A stretch of DNA of 64,000 bases from Cercis canadensis (lineage: Eukaryota > Streptophyta > Magnoliopsida > Fabales > Fabaceae), in contig QAOA01007883.1 in NCBI GenBank assembly GCA_003255065.1, forward strand, positions 124,001-188,000, read 5' to 3'. Under the pieces are notes generated by a model. It ran no database searches, was not told where the DNA came from, and worked only from the letters and a program-made list of their open reading frames with translations. Position numbers and translations under genes: made by a program. Of this stretch, positions 48,287 through 60,112 are shown one piece after another (within the stretch, counting starts at the first letter, position 1; the number at the start of each line of letters is the position of its first letter).

Positions 48287-49895
48287 TCATCTTGTATGTG
48301 ACCCTTTCATAACAATTCCCTCAAGAATCCCATCAGTGCCAAAGTTGCCAGAAAACTGATGAGGATCAACCGGGCCAGGCAGCTGAAATGAGATGGAGAA
48401 ATGGCCCGGTGGACAAAGGTTCTGAGTTTGCATCTCAAACACCTGAGAGTATCTGTATACTGTCTTCTCTCCTGTTGTAGTGACTCCACGTATGAATACT
48501 TTTCCTTCAGTGTCAACCTCACAGCTGAATTCCCCTGCACTCATAGACGCAACAAGTACATTAATTATCTATAGTGATGTACCTGAGTAAGTAATGATAA
48601 AAGAAGAACTGATACCCTCACCCAAAGGCAGCAACAACTGCAATGAAGAATACATTTTTTATAGTTTGATCACCACGGATTGGTGGAGCAATGGCCAAAA
48701 TACCAAATCATAAAGCAATTTCCCTTATTCTTTTTCTTAAAACAAAGAACCCTCTTTGGATAATCTTTCAGCAGTGATATTCACCACACAAAACAAGAAA
48801 GAGAGATTCCTTAAAAGTTGTTAATCTATCACATAGAATCTTGGTTCTAAAGGAACTGCAATTATGTCATTCTCTTGTAATGAGCAACTTACTTTCATCC
48901 CTCTTCACCCCAGGGAGAGATATACGAAACAGGTATGAGTCATCACACTCTCCAATGTCCATCAGTCCTATGATTGGTCCCACCTGCCCCATGGCTGCAC
49001 TTCCAGTCAATGCAAATCCATTTTTGGTAGCGGCCACCATGTTAGACCATTCCTTTTTAGTTGGGTGAGAAGGCAGAAATATCATAGCTGGAGTAACTCT
49101 CTCAGGATCAGAGTCATCTTCAGGCGCTGCAGCCATGTAACTGTACATCATATTTGTCCCATTATATGGCACATTATTGACGGGTGCCACAACATGTACG
49201 TGTTGCAGTGGATCCTCAAGCTCAGAAAAATCATCACTGCGCCTTGCTTTTCGAGAACTACAAGGCCGGAGGGGATGCATCTTTCCATTAGGCTCAGCCT
49301 CTCGCACTCCCACATTGCATAGAAAATTACCTTCAACAGGATTTCTGTCCAGTTGAAAATCCTCAAGCCCGCTTAGCCTCTTGAACCTTTCAATATCCTC
49401 TGACTTAATATAGAAGGTTGCTGGGTTGTTAATAAGTACAATGTTCTCAATAATTTTATATCGACTTTTGAACCGAGATTGAGGATGTAGTTCAGGAGGA
49501 AACAAATCAGGAAGCTGGGGATAATTGGCACCATCATGCTGTCCTCTGCCACAAATATTGCCTTGCATGAATTGGTGTAGCAAAGGTAACTTCACAATAA
49601 CAGATTTATCAGCCTTCCTAAGTACACAGTAATACAGACGTTCTAGTTCCACTGTTTTCATGTAAGAACAAGTTAGTTGATCAGTTGTGTATGGAGGAAG
49701 TCCCTCAGCAATCCTTTGCAATACCGATTTTTGACTCCTCATCCCTTTAATATCAGGTCCAAAGTAGGTACCCATGATGAAGTACAAGAGAAAACGCTGA
49801 TCATCATTTGGTCTCCTGCTATTTTGGTTATTACATCCAAATCCCACCTCAGTTGGAGATTCTATAGCCTGAGATGAGCCACCCATTGCAGCCAT
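48287..49895 (-). CDS. Alpha-crystallin/HSP20-fold protein, IDM2 (ROS5)-like
   Basis: Two coding exons, 49895-48893 and 48534-48287, joined in phase 1, total 1251 bp (416 residues). The ATG at 49895 (MAAMGG) lies just inside an exon whose acceptor is at 49923-49924, so longer frames upstream are intronic. The C-terminal third (about 290-416) is an alpha-crystallin fold: [32 protein letters not shown] and [16 protein letters not shown]. The long N-terminal part, beginning around [16 protein letters not shown], is plant-specific. Arabidopsis IDM2/ROS5 (At1g54840) is a nuclear sHSP-like partner of the IDM1 acetyltransferase that supports active DNA demethylation. IDM3-type relatives are the alternative. 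Synteny with NF-YC favours IDM2. The leader intron (49925-52254) is 2.3 kb. Confidence 0.85.
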
Positions 49896-50335
49896 AGACA
49901 AAAACAAAAACAAAAAAGGACTCTGCAAGAAAAGATGACAACAATTAGAAAAAGAAAAAAAGAAGAAGAAAAGAAAGAAACAACAAGTGACTAATTTTTC
50001 GAAAATCAAGAGTCAAGAGGTAAACATCAACTATAAGGTTAAAGCCACATGGGCATAGCTTGGGGATTGAGGATTTGGGTAGATGTTTTAGGTTCGATAT
50101 TACTATGCAACTTATCATTTTATGGCCACCAAAAATAAACTTGGTAATTTGATCTAAACAAAGCCCAACAGCTCAGTTTTAGTGACCCTCTCCAAACCCC
50201 ACAAAAGACTTCATTCGAAGGAAATAAAACAAAAGAAGAAGGCAGTGAAAGAAAACCTCGTTTTCACAATTCATATCAAATTGAAAGACAAAAACTCTGA
50301 TTATGAGAAAAAAAAAAAAAAAAAAAAAAAAAAAN

Positions 50336-50370
<35 letters not shown>

Positions 50371-53300
50371 ATAGTATCAGTCACGGCCACTAAGCATCTG
50401 CTGTTGTCATCATAAATCTCCATCATAAATCTCCAATACTCACTCAATGTTAATTGTTATGCACCTTCATCTCAGTCTTCTTCTACTCGCTCAATCCAGA
50501 CCTCAACATATCTACACTAGATGTCTTACTATTTGAGCTTCAATGGCACATAGTTTAATTGTGTCATCAGAAACCATTTTATCCTTTATATAATATTACC
50601 TTTTATTTTTATTGAATAGAAATTTCCGTAGTGTTACTTTTAACATTCTTCCTTCAGATGTAGTTCTGTCAGTGCCAAAAGCTACTGCCAAGTGCCAAGC
50701 ACCCTGAAGTTCCAATTAGCATCGGAACCTCAAATATAGATCTTAAAGATCAGGTTTCCACTATGCCAACAAAACATCCAAATATGCCTTCAGTCTTTCA
50801 GCCTAGCCCAAAGTTGACCACCCATCAGGTCTTCCCAGCAAACAGCAAGACAAAATTTCCAACACATCAATTCAAGGATGAGTTCAAGATTCAAGAAACC
50901 AAAAAATTCTAAGACTATGGTCATTGCTTAAGAAGAATGGAGATAATACCCAAAAGAGGGAATGGTGAGGCTTGGATGCAATTCAAGTATTTCACGAAAA
51001 CAATTTGACAACACATCATCACACACCCGCAGGTCCAAGTACAGGGGTATTTGATTTACTTCATCTTTCATTTTAAACACAAACTTCTTATACAAGAAGA
51101 AAAGAATGATAAGAGGAAGAAATGGCAGAGGAGGTGCTCAGACATCCCTCAGATTGCCTAATGTTAAAATTTAGAGTTGGAAGTGGATTCCCTAATATTT
51201 AATAGAGAAAAAGACCTTCAGTATATTACGCACAATGGAAACTGGATGCTTTTTAACTTTCGTAGAGGTTAGGAAATGATACAAACGTCAATGTTCAAAC
51301 CAGTGAACAAGAAACTCAACTCATGACAAAGTGACAAGTTTATTGCCAAAATATATAGAAATTTTCCACAATTAAATATGAACAACTCAATCTCTACTAT
51401 TGGAATGTTGACTATTGAATCTCATTAACTTAAGTTGACTCTAACATCATCTCATCCATGTTGCCAGCCATATAAATCCAGGGGTAATCTAGAAAAACAG
51501 TAAAATCATTGTCCTGAGAAAGTGGCAGTCAGCTCGAAACAGCATGAAGAGTACGAATTTCAATACAGACAATTAAATAAAAGCCAATCCCATCAACGAA
51601 CCAACTCATAATAAACATAAACAAAGTCTTTTTGGGGATTGAACATAATGAAAATTAGTGTGATGCAAGTAGCTTTGTAAAGCATTTCAAAAGTATAAAT
51701 TCTGAAGAAATGCAATAAACTCCATAGAGTTAATAGGCATTCAATCATGACATAGATTCCCGACAAAGGCCTTAAACTATCTGCAGTGTAGAAATCTTTG
51801 TTTAAAGGATCAAAATTTTGGACTGTAAATTACGATTCAATTGATTAAATAACTGTTAATAGAAGTCCGGCTTGTTTCTTTAAGGCATCTCCTAACCTTT
51901 TATGATGACAATTAGCAGTCTATAGAAATTCATAAACAAAAATATTGACTGACATGCACAGACCAAAAATAAAGAACACGAAAAGCAATTAATTTTGCGT
52001 AATTTAAAATAAACAACCAAACAAAAGTTCTAAGAATCTTGATATATCCTCCTTATATCAGTATTTGGTACAGAGCTAGGAATTATAGGCCCACTTGTTC
52101 AGAATAGAATAAGTTTTGGGCTCATGCACAGAGAACGCTTTATTTTCAGTCACAGCATACACGGAGAGAGAGTTTATTTATTTAACAGATAATGCTGCGT
52201 TACAATCTAATAAAATGTACAAAACAGAAGCGAAGACACCTTACCTCAGGAGTAGCAGATAATGAAGTAGCGATTTTCTGGGTATGGCGTCGCCTCCGTA
52301 CTCCTAATTGCCTTTTCACTCAACAATAAATCGGAACCAAGGTAATGGACTGGCTTCAATCACTGAGGTGGCTTTTGATATTGGGATTTTTATTTTTTAT
52401 TCTCAAGAAACATCATTATTAACATGTTATTCTCGTGAATGTTACGTTTAGTTAACTTCAAATAATTTTTGAGAATATTAAACAATATTTCTTTTTTTCA
52501 TGTTTCGTTTAAATATTACTTTCCTCCAAGTAGGCTCACTTCAGATTCTTCTTGGTCCAGAAACAGAAGGGACTCACAGGATCCGAGAATGGATTCTTCA
52601 TGGGGCTACAAGCTCCAAGTAGGCCCACTTCAGAAGGCCCGACCCAGCATTTTAATCTTCACTTTAAATTAATAATTTTCAGAGAAGCAAAAAAAAAAGC
52701 TTCTCCCTAATCAAATATCACCTAAATTTAGTCTTTTCAAAACAAATTTTAGTCATCATATTTGATATAATTGATGAATGGAAAACATTTTTATAAGAAC
52801 TAAAATTTATCTTAAAGTGAAAAAAAATAACTTGATAAATTCAAACAGCCAAAAGATAAATTTTTTAAAACTAATTTTCGAGGTAATGACTTAGTAATTG
52901 CAATTTTAATTGACTATAAGCAATAAAGGTTGGTGGGAAGTGTCATTTTATTTGCGGTTCAAGGCCTACCATGTTATGTTTGCGTGGTAATCTTATCGAC
53001 ACGAAACACGATTTTTTAAAGATTAATTTTACATAAAAATAAGAGAAAGTAATGAAGAGTGTAAAGACAATAAATTAATTGTAATAAAAACATACTGCCT
53101 ATGTTGCTGCAGATAAATTCATGGCTTTAGGGGATGGATAACACCAAAGGTCAAGCTAGTTTCTCCACAATAGACAACTGGCTTATGCAAGGGGCATTGT
53201 ATTTACTGATTCACCATGTAGGAAGAATTTAAGGGCCTTGAGTACAGAGAAGAGGAAATGCACTCGACAAGCTTAGTCTAGAAATTGATCCGTTTTAGGA

Positions 53301-53827
53301 AACTAGCAGTGAATGAATAAAGTGCATTCATTTGACAGAAGAATAAGAATGAATGGGGATAAACATGAAAGAAATGGGTTAAATCACCATTATGTGGGCA
53401 TAAAAGGACATGAAAACTGAGTCAGAAAAGTTCAATCGGCAAGCGTAATATGAATGGGCTGCAAGACAAGAGAAGCAAGTTGATTTGCATTCTGTAATCG
53501 GTCATTTATTTACTGCTGAGTGCTGACAGATAAATAAGGGCGAGGAGATTCATAGCATTAAGACAGACAACTCCTCAATTTTTGTTACAGAGTAATAGGC
53601 AACAAAAAATACAGCGTTTAAGCTTGGAGTTGATGCTACAACTGCCCAAGGAAGAAAACAAAATTCCAAAAGTAAGAAATTTAATGTGAATAGCTATGCA
53701 CGCACAAAGTGACATGTCCAATCACAACCAAGAAATCACTGGCAAACCTGAATTAATGCCCAATATAAGCGGAGCTTTGATTAGTCTTGCTACTCACACC
53801 TTTTCAATTTCTTGGTTCAATTGAAAA
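49896..53827. other. IDM2-like leader intron, promoter and intergenic region
   Basis: A leader exon is inferred at about 52255-52340, with the donor GAG|GTAAGG on the minus strand. The 2.3-kb intron to 49925 contains a poly-A run (50308-50368) with one undetermined base (50335). No other coding gene is supported up to the B3-like gene. Confidence 0.5.
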
Positions 53828-54358
53828 ATGTTGAAGGTTGGCATCGGCAACATCACAGGAGAAGGTAGCAGTAAGGGGATTTGCGATCCATGGGCATTCA
53901 GAATTAAACTGACAACAGATGCTATGCGTTGGGACAGCATCAAGATCTTGCCTTCAAAGGAGTTTGAAGAATGCATTTTAGCACACTTGAACGAGAGTAG
54001 CCGTAAAGCTTTGGAGTCATGGGTTCCTGTAAACATGTCCATTTATGATGTTGATACTTGTGAAACTTACAATGTGACATTGGCGAAGAAAGAGTCGTTT
54101 TGGTTTGATCCTTTGCCTGAAATGCCAGAGACGGGAAAAGATTCATCTTCTTTGAAGGAGCCACCTTGTTACGATTTGGAGCAGGCAAGGAAACAATTTG
54201 TTTACTCAATTCAGCCTTTTAGACATATTGTCAAGAGAAGAGGTCTCAAATATGATCAAGAAATTGGACTTCGCTTTTGTGGAAGCAAATTCATTGAAGG
54301 CTTTGAATTCTCAGTTTTGTATTCGCCCTTGCTGGATGTTCACTGCTTTAGATTTTGA
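53828..54358 (+). CDS. Small B3-like (DUF313-type) protein
   Basis: An intronless 176-residue frame with an ATG at 53828 and an AT-rich TATA-like word (AATATAAG) about 65 bp upstream. The C-terminal half fits the plant DUF313/B3 pattern: VDTCETYNVTLAKKESFWF, then a strand and RKQFVYSIQPFRHIVKRRGL, then IGLRFCGSKFIEGFEFSVL. In that family these strands form a DNA-binding B3 fold. The region before it (DPWAFRIKLTTDAMRWDSI) is consistent with the same class. The tryptophan and WD residues usual in the last strand are replaced by FC, so DNA binding is uncertain. The match is by motif pattern only. The RING gene follows 480 bp downstream on the same strand. Confidence 0.6.
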   Translation: MLKVGIGNITGEGSSKGICDPWAFRIKLTTDAMRWDSIKILPSKEFEECILAHLNESSRKALESWVPVNMSIYDVDTCETYNVTLAKKESFWFDPLPEMPETGKDSSSLKEPPCYDLEQARKQFVYSIQPFRHIVKRRGLKYDQEIGLRFCGSKFIEGFEFSVLYSPLLDVHCFRF

Positions 54359-54837
54359 CAAGTAGGAACCTAGAAGATGGATTATCAAAGCTTGGGACTC
54401 GTATTGGATCTAGTCTTCCATTAGTGACAGGGCGGAGACCCAAAATCCCATGTCATCACTGCTTAATTGTTTTGTTTGGGTGAAAGGGTTGTAGTCAATT
54501 TTCATTCTTAAAAAACTGAAAAAGAAATTCCAGCTCTTCATCTTTTTTCTCCTTTATGGTAAATAACTTTTTTAATTTTTCTAGACGAACTTTTTTTTTG
54601 TTTTTGTTTTTGTTTTTTCCCAATAAGACCCACTTCTTCAACAGTCGTCGCCATGGATCTTAGAATTGGGTCTCAAAGAGCAGACAAAGACCTTATCTCG
54701 GGCTTTGACCCACCGCCACCTGATTTTAAATGCAAAAGCCCAGTGGGCCCGCGCCTCTACAGTATACTATTGAAATCCAAAAGCCTTTTTCAGCAAAAAC
54801 AAAAAAAATACATCGAAAAAACTCGAGAGAAGGATCA
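54359..54837. other. B3-like 3' UTR and RING gene leader
   Basis: A short gap. A T-rich tract lies near 54590-54620 and an upstream ORF starts at 54653. Confidence 0.5.
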
Positions 54838-54853
54838 ATGGAAGACGAGGTGA
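54653..54853 (+). promoter_or_regulatory. Upstream ORF overlapping the RING start
   Basis: An ATG in a strong context (GCCATGG) opens a 66-codon frame that runs 16 bases past the RING start codon, in another frame. If transcription starts before 54653, it would limit RING translation. If it starts later, this frame is irrelevant. Confidence 0.4.
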
Positions 54854-57274
54854 TTCAGCAGCCACCGTCTCTTTCTTCGGCGGACTCAAGTTATTGCCCC
54901 ATATGCCTCGGTCCCATGGTTCAAGATTCCTACCTCGATAAATGCTTTCGTACGCTAAGCTCCATCTTGCTTCTCTTTGTTCTTCTTTATAGTTAAATTC
55001 AATGAAAACGAAAATAAAATAAAAGATCTTTTCTTGAACCAGATGTTTGCTTTGTCTTTCCAGATAGACCTACAAGGTGGTTTAACTGGTATTTGGGGAA
55101 ACTTAACATTATTGATGGCTTCTAATCCGAAAATTTAGCAAATTTTGCATATAAAATCCTTTGGCATGGTTCAACTTCAAGCACACTTTGACGCATTTCT
55201 TGTTTGTTCAACCGCTGGGCCTTATCAAAGAGAGTGCATTTTCAATCAGAGCAGAGTAAAGGTTCATATATTAGTTGAACTCTTAAATTGTTTAGCAATA
55301 TGTTTCCATTGGTGAAAATTGACATGTATCTCAGAATGGTGTTAGTGTTGAGCTGCTGCTCAATGATTTGGAAAGGTAATCTAGAAATTTCTTTTTTTTA
55401 TACCAGTATTGGAATTAGAGACAGCTGCAGGAATTAGTTACCAACTTGCCAAATGATTGGTGGTACTATTTAGGCATGAAAGCTTAGCCCTTATTCTGTA
55501 CAAGATTCCAATCAATGTTGCTTTATGGATTAATAATTTGTAATGCTGGACAGAGATCAGGATAACAGTTTTAAGTGAAGAAACTGCCGTAGATTGTGTT
55601 TTTCTTATATATCATTCCGATTATGCTTGTTTTTGTGTTGCAGATAAATTTTGCTACAACTGCATTTTACGCTGGACCAAGGTGCTTGCTGGCAAGCACC
55701 ATTTTCCACCTTCTGTAACATGTCCCCTTTGCAAGGTTTGGTTAATTCCACTGTTTTTCAACTTCAGACACATAATGGTGATTACGTAAATTTTCTTTTG
55801 GCGTGGACTTAGTGAAATGGATATCTTTTGCATCTTTGATCTTTGATGATTGCGATCAAAGACTGCTGCATGCATTCTCAACCACATTCAAAACGTTTCA
55901 ACTAGAATAAAAAGTTGCAAGAGAGTAAGGATGATAATGTGATTTATCATAGAAACAATTGGATAAAGGATAGTAGCAAAAATGGCATCAAATATTGTAT
56001 AAGACGTACCATTGGCTTGACAGTTTTTGTCTTTGTCTGACATGCAGACAGAGAACTTTTCTATCATATACGGATTTGATGGCATTCATTTTCAACGTCA
56101 TTCCATAAATCAGGATTTTGGGGATAAGTTTGTTTCATTTACTTGTTTTTGAGTTAAATTTTTAGTAAAAATATATTGATATACTTACCCCTTATGATTG
56201 TGTGTGCAGTTTTATCTTATCAAGAGCTCACAGATTCAGGTTACAATGCTATTACACTGAACAAGGTCTGATGCCACTTGTTATTTGAGTCACTACTTCT
56301 CTGTGATATATTTCTTGCCAAATCATAGTTTTCAGTATTTGCTTTCCAGTAACTGGGTGTTTGATCAGGTATCTTAGACGACATATTTAATATATCACAA
56401 TATTGGAAGTCTTGCAAGTATTATCAGCCAAACTATTGGCTTCAAAGTTGGCTAAAAAGAGAGATTCAAGCTCTTATCCAGGTACTAGCGTTCATCTGTT
56501 TAATAGTTTGTCTTGTGCATTCCAAGATTAGTGAAATTATTGTCGTCATTTTTGATTTAGACTTGCAACTCAAAAAATAAATAAATTCAGTAACATATTG
56601 TGCTTCAGTAATTACAGTATATGGATTCACAATTTGTTACCTGAATTTATATTGTTTCGTTGCTGGTCTAATTATAGATGAAAAATCTGCTTCACTTCCT
56701 TTTTCGTTTTTGGCTTCTGTTTGGGGAAGGGGAAGGGGGGTAATTAAGTTCTATTCTGCAGTTACTTAGTTTTGCCACTTGACAAACAGTACGTATTATC
56801 AACTTATACCTCCTTTTGCTTAATCTATAGGAGGAAGATGTTGACATCATTGTGCATCATATTCTTGGGTTGATCAATGCATCATTCACAAGGTAAGTTT
56901 CTATGTGCATCGTGAATTGATTGATTAATATGGGTTGAGTGTGAAAAATTAGTGATGGCTATTGTTCAATTTCCAGGAGGGAGCAGAAGTCTCACGTTAA
57001 TGCACATGAAAAGAAACAGGAGGAGTTCAAAATCTCAGTCTCTGAAGCAGCAAGGCCTTTTCTGGCAGCAAGAACCGAAAGATTTGTATATGAACTCCAG
57101 CTATTTCTTGCTTCAGGATTGAATATTGAAGCTTTTGATGCAGTTTACAGACAACGATTAGGCTGGAGCTCACCTGGGGTAAACATTCAAGTCTCTCAAA
57201 GTGAATGCATCGATCGCACAACTGTAATTCCCTACTTACATGTATTTGACGAGGATTCTGATGGAAACGACTAG
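54838..57274 (+). CDS. RING-HC E3 ubiquitin ligase (At3g05545-like)
   Basis: Seven exons: 54838-54949, 55644-55735, 56048-56127, 56210-56265, 56369-56481, 56831-56892 and 56977-57274. They total 813 bp (270 residues). The ATG at 54838 is followed within 20 residues by the RING. A C3HC4 set is complete: Cys20, Cys23, Cys36, His38, Cys41, Cys44, Cys64 and Cys67, with an insert between the fourth and last pairs. Downstream lie FILSRAHRFRLQCYYTE, NYWLQSWLKREIQAL and EEDVDIIVHHILG, conserved in this plant family. A C-terminal helical part ends at DSDGND. The expected role is transfer of ubiquitin from an E2; the substrate is unknown. A plausible chromosome 3-type neighbour of the HIPP, SPC22 and MEF19 genes. 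Confidence 0.88.
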
Positions 57275-57873
57275 TTTCTTCATTTTCGTTTAGTAACATT
57301 TGCATTATTCTGTGAGTAGCATAAGAAAAAATCGCATCTATCCATTAAGGAATAAAGAACGTTATTCAATATCAAGATCCTGATTCTTCAAGCTCTTCAC
57401 TAGATGACAGCATTTGTCTGTCTATTATTTAAAATAATGTATGATACGAAACTAACTAAGAGAGATTTTTAACTGTCTTAAAAGAAAGAAAAGAACCTAC
57501 AAGAGGAAGAACAATGAGGGCAAAATGAGGAGGGAAAAAAAGGAAAAATGCCTCAGTGAATAAATACTAAGTAAAAAACACTGTTGAGGGTTTATGAAGT
57601 ACAGAGAGGTGAATTCCGAATCCAAATAGGCCCTAAGTTGCGCTGTTAGTACCTGTAAAAATTAAAACGAACTTGTGAATGTCCAATTTGTATCATTTGC
57701 CAATAATGTAGTGAAGACTCACTTGGATTGTTGAGTTTTGCATGTTGAATCAAAGAATGCTGAAGAATTCTGATTATGAGACAAAATGAACAAAGAAGAT
57801 GCCATACTTTCATTGTATTTTGTTTAAAAAAGAATGTGCTTCTCATCGATTCTTGTAAGTTTCCCTCACAAAG
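57275..57873. other. RING 3' UTR and convergent 3' flank
   Basis: Between two convergent genes. No other gene is seen. Confidence 0.5.
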
Positions 57874-58584
57874 TTACAATGCATTTCCACGGTCCCTTCT
57901 ATTTCTATTTCCTATGACAATTTGCGCAACTGGAGAACAAGTCCTAAACCTCTCAACCCAAAATTTCACATCCTCTTTCCCCAATCTGGAACTCACTAAA
58001 ACAATTCCAAGAAAAAACCCTAAAATCCAATCTTTGATTCTTTTCTTTCCCCGCAACTGAATCAAAGAGATTCCGAGCAGACAAAAACACAAGACCCTCA
58101 AAAACAGATTCAGTTCTGAAATTCTCCAAGAAAACAGACCCAAACCGCATATCAATATGACCACAAAAGGCAAAAAAATTCTTCCTTTTTTTCTTTTCCT
58201 ACTCCAGCCATCAAAAGCTCGCCCTCCGAGACCATTTAGATATTTCAAATAAACTCCATTCCCATCTCTTGGGGCGAATTCTCCGATAAGCAACTTCAAC
58301 GGCTGCGGCAAGATCTTGAGATTCAATGCAATCATCGATGCCAGTTGAAGCATAAGTTTGGTAGATCGTTGGGACCACCCTCGCCTTTTATTCTTTCTAG
58401 CGCATATAATCGATTGCTGAGTCTTCTGGGTTTGGTGCGAAAGCGGAAGCAGAGAGCGAAAACTAAGAGAGTTTCGTGCCAAGATGGAGCTTCGAAAAGG
58501 ATTTTTCATTACGGTAATTGGACTTGACAATATAGAGTTGCCAGAGAGGAGGCATTGGCTTCTGTAATTATAGGCCTTCAGCAT
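57874..58584 (-). CDS. Small plant membrane protein of unknown function
   Basis: An intronless frame of 236 residues, or 211 if the Met at 58509 is used, which gives a basic, Ser/Leu-rich N-terminus that could be a transit peptide. Three hydrophobic stretches (about 138-155, 158-178 and 186-202) separate basic loops such as WSRKRKKGR and RGKKRIKDW. The last part, KDWILGFFLGIVLVSSRLGKED followed by FWVERFRTCSPVAQIV, looks conserved. I believe related unnamed plant proteins exist but I cannot name one. Function unknown. It converges on the RING gene and its promoter faces the next fragment. Confidence 0.6.
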   Translation of the reverse strand: MLKAYNYRSQCLLSGNSILSSPITVMKNPFRSSILARNSLSFRSLLPLSHQTQKTQQSIICARKNKRRGWSQRSTKLMLQLASMIALNLKILPQPLKLLIGEFAPRDGNGVYLKYLNGLGGRAFDGWSRKRKKGRIFLPFVVILICGLGLFSWRISELNLFLRVLCFCLLGISLIQLRGKKRIKDWILGFFLGIVLVSSRLGKEDVKFWVERFRTCSPVAQIVIGNRNRRDRGNAL

Positions 58585-59453
58585 TTTACTCTCTGCCCTT
58601 TTCGTTCATACAAGAGGAGAGGGAGGAAGAACCGAAGAACAAAGGAAGAAATGTGTAGTGACCGTTAGAAAGATCTGCTTTTGCTTTTTACCTACAAGTG
58701 AGGTCGGCGTAAAGGGTTAATCTCACGGTGTATGACAAGACAGCATATTAATGCCTCATTTATTCGAATTCCAAGTAAAAGGGGGAAAAAGGTCAAAAAG
58801 ATAAAACACGAGAAAAATTATGACCAAGTTCTTTTGGATTGGCCAATCAAACTTAGCAGGGGCAATTATCCATATGAAGAGTTAATAATTATAGATAGGG
58901 GCAAAAAAGTCGGAAAATTTATTTAAACAACACTTTTGAGTAAACCTACATTTTGGTCCCCCAAAGATGGGAGTTTAGACAAATTGGTCCTCCAAAGATA
59001 CATAACTACAAGTTAGTCCCTGAAAGATTACACATCCATAACAAATTAGTCCTCTGTTAGTGTAATCTGTTAAGTGATAACGGAAATGATGACGTGGCAC
59101 CGTTAAGTGCATGTGTGGCACGTTTAGGACTGAACTGGGATTTAAATTTGCCATATAGGCTGCTGACATGGAATGTTAACAAAAAGGCAAAAAGAAAAGC
59201 CCTTTTTCATGTGGTGTGCGGCGTCGTTTTTATTATCTGGGTGACCTTCATTTCTCTGCAAATGGCTGAAGCTTTGGGCAAACCCTAAAATCGCTCAATT
59301 CCATTTCTTGAACAAGCTCGGGGACAAAGCTAAGCAGTATGACCAAGGAGAACGAAATCCATCAGAATCTCTGTACCTGCCACTAGTTCGTCCGATTTGG
59401 TAAGCCACCCTAACCCCCAGCCTCTCACTTCTTACTCCCTCACTCTCTCGGCC
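58585..59453. other. Shared upstream region with a degenerate repeat
   Basis: At about 58945-59215 there are imperfect repeated words (TTGGTCCCCCAAAGATG, TTGGTCCTCCAAAGAT, TTAGTCCCTGAAAGAT) and GC-richer segments with GACGTGGCA and GTGGCACG. These look like dispersed repeat DNA of uncertain class. No gene was seen. Confidence 0.45.
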
Positions 59454-60112
59454 ATGGCTTCCTTGCAATCTCTTCAATTCCGTTACTCTATTTCTCATCT
59501 CTCACCCAAGCTTCAACACCTTTGGAGCCCCAAATTTTGTTGCTGTTTCCTGGCGAATTTTCCCGAAAAATTGCGGATTTTCACTTCTAGAAATGAAGTT
59601 CACTCAATTCGTTGTTTATCTAAAACAGGCTCCGAAATTGAAAAGGTTATGGTTCAGGAAGAAGATGAACGACCTCCGTTTGATATCAATCCAGCCGTTA
59701 TTTTGGCGGGATTCACATTCGAGGCATATACTACCCCCCTGTAATAATCTATCTCTTTGCTCCGACATTTGAAAATTTTCTATAATTTTTTCTCTGTTGT
59801 TTTGTTGAAAATTGAGGATAGTTTAGAGGAACTGAGCTTTGGTAGAGTATAAGAAGAAATGTTACTAAAATTTTGAGACATTTGGTTTCTTATATTATGA
59901 TGCTGAACTGGACTTGGTATTTTTGTTGTCTTTTTCTTTTCAGTTAATTTCTAATGTTTGATGATATTGTTAGTAATAATTTGGTGTTTAGCTTTGATTC
60001 GTTTTGATGTATTCATTCTTTTTTTGTGTCTTTACCTTTTTGACATAATGCAGGAAAATATAGGAAGGTCTGAAGTTGATGCTGCAGATTGTAAGACAGT
60101 CTATCTTTCTGA
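59454..60112 (+). pseudogene. 5' fragment of a C2-GRAM (BAGP1-like, At3g59660-type) gene
   Basis: Exon 1 (59454-59740) encodes a chloroplast-like or unstructured N-terminus, then FDINPAVILAGFTFEAYTTP, the block preceding the C2 domain in BAGP1-type proteins. Exon 2 (60054-60112) encodes ENIGRSEVDAADCKTVYLS and ends at the donor GTATGT. Joined as spliced, the frame breaks: the run of six Cs at 59734-59739 leaves exon 1 in phase 2, whereas one more C would give phase 0 and keep exon 2 open. No downstream C2 or GRAM exon was found before 62 kb. The simplest reading is a truncated, frameshifted copy of a host gene; a sequence error in the C run would explain the shift but not the missing exons. 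Family match is from memory. Confidence 0.6.

Noticed and set aside
48867-50009. IDM2-like protein starting at 50009 with a hydrophobic Phe/Leu leader
   Set aside because: The leader is read from a leader-intron polypyrimidine tract and acceptor (49923-49924); the ATG at 49895 lies just downstream.
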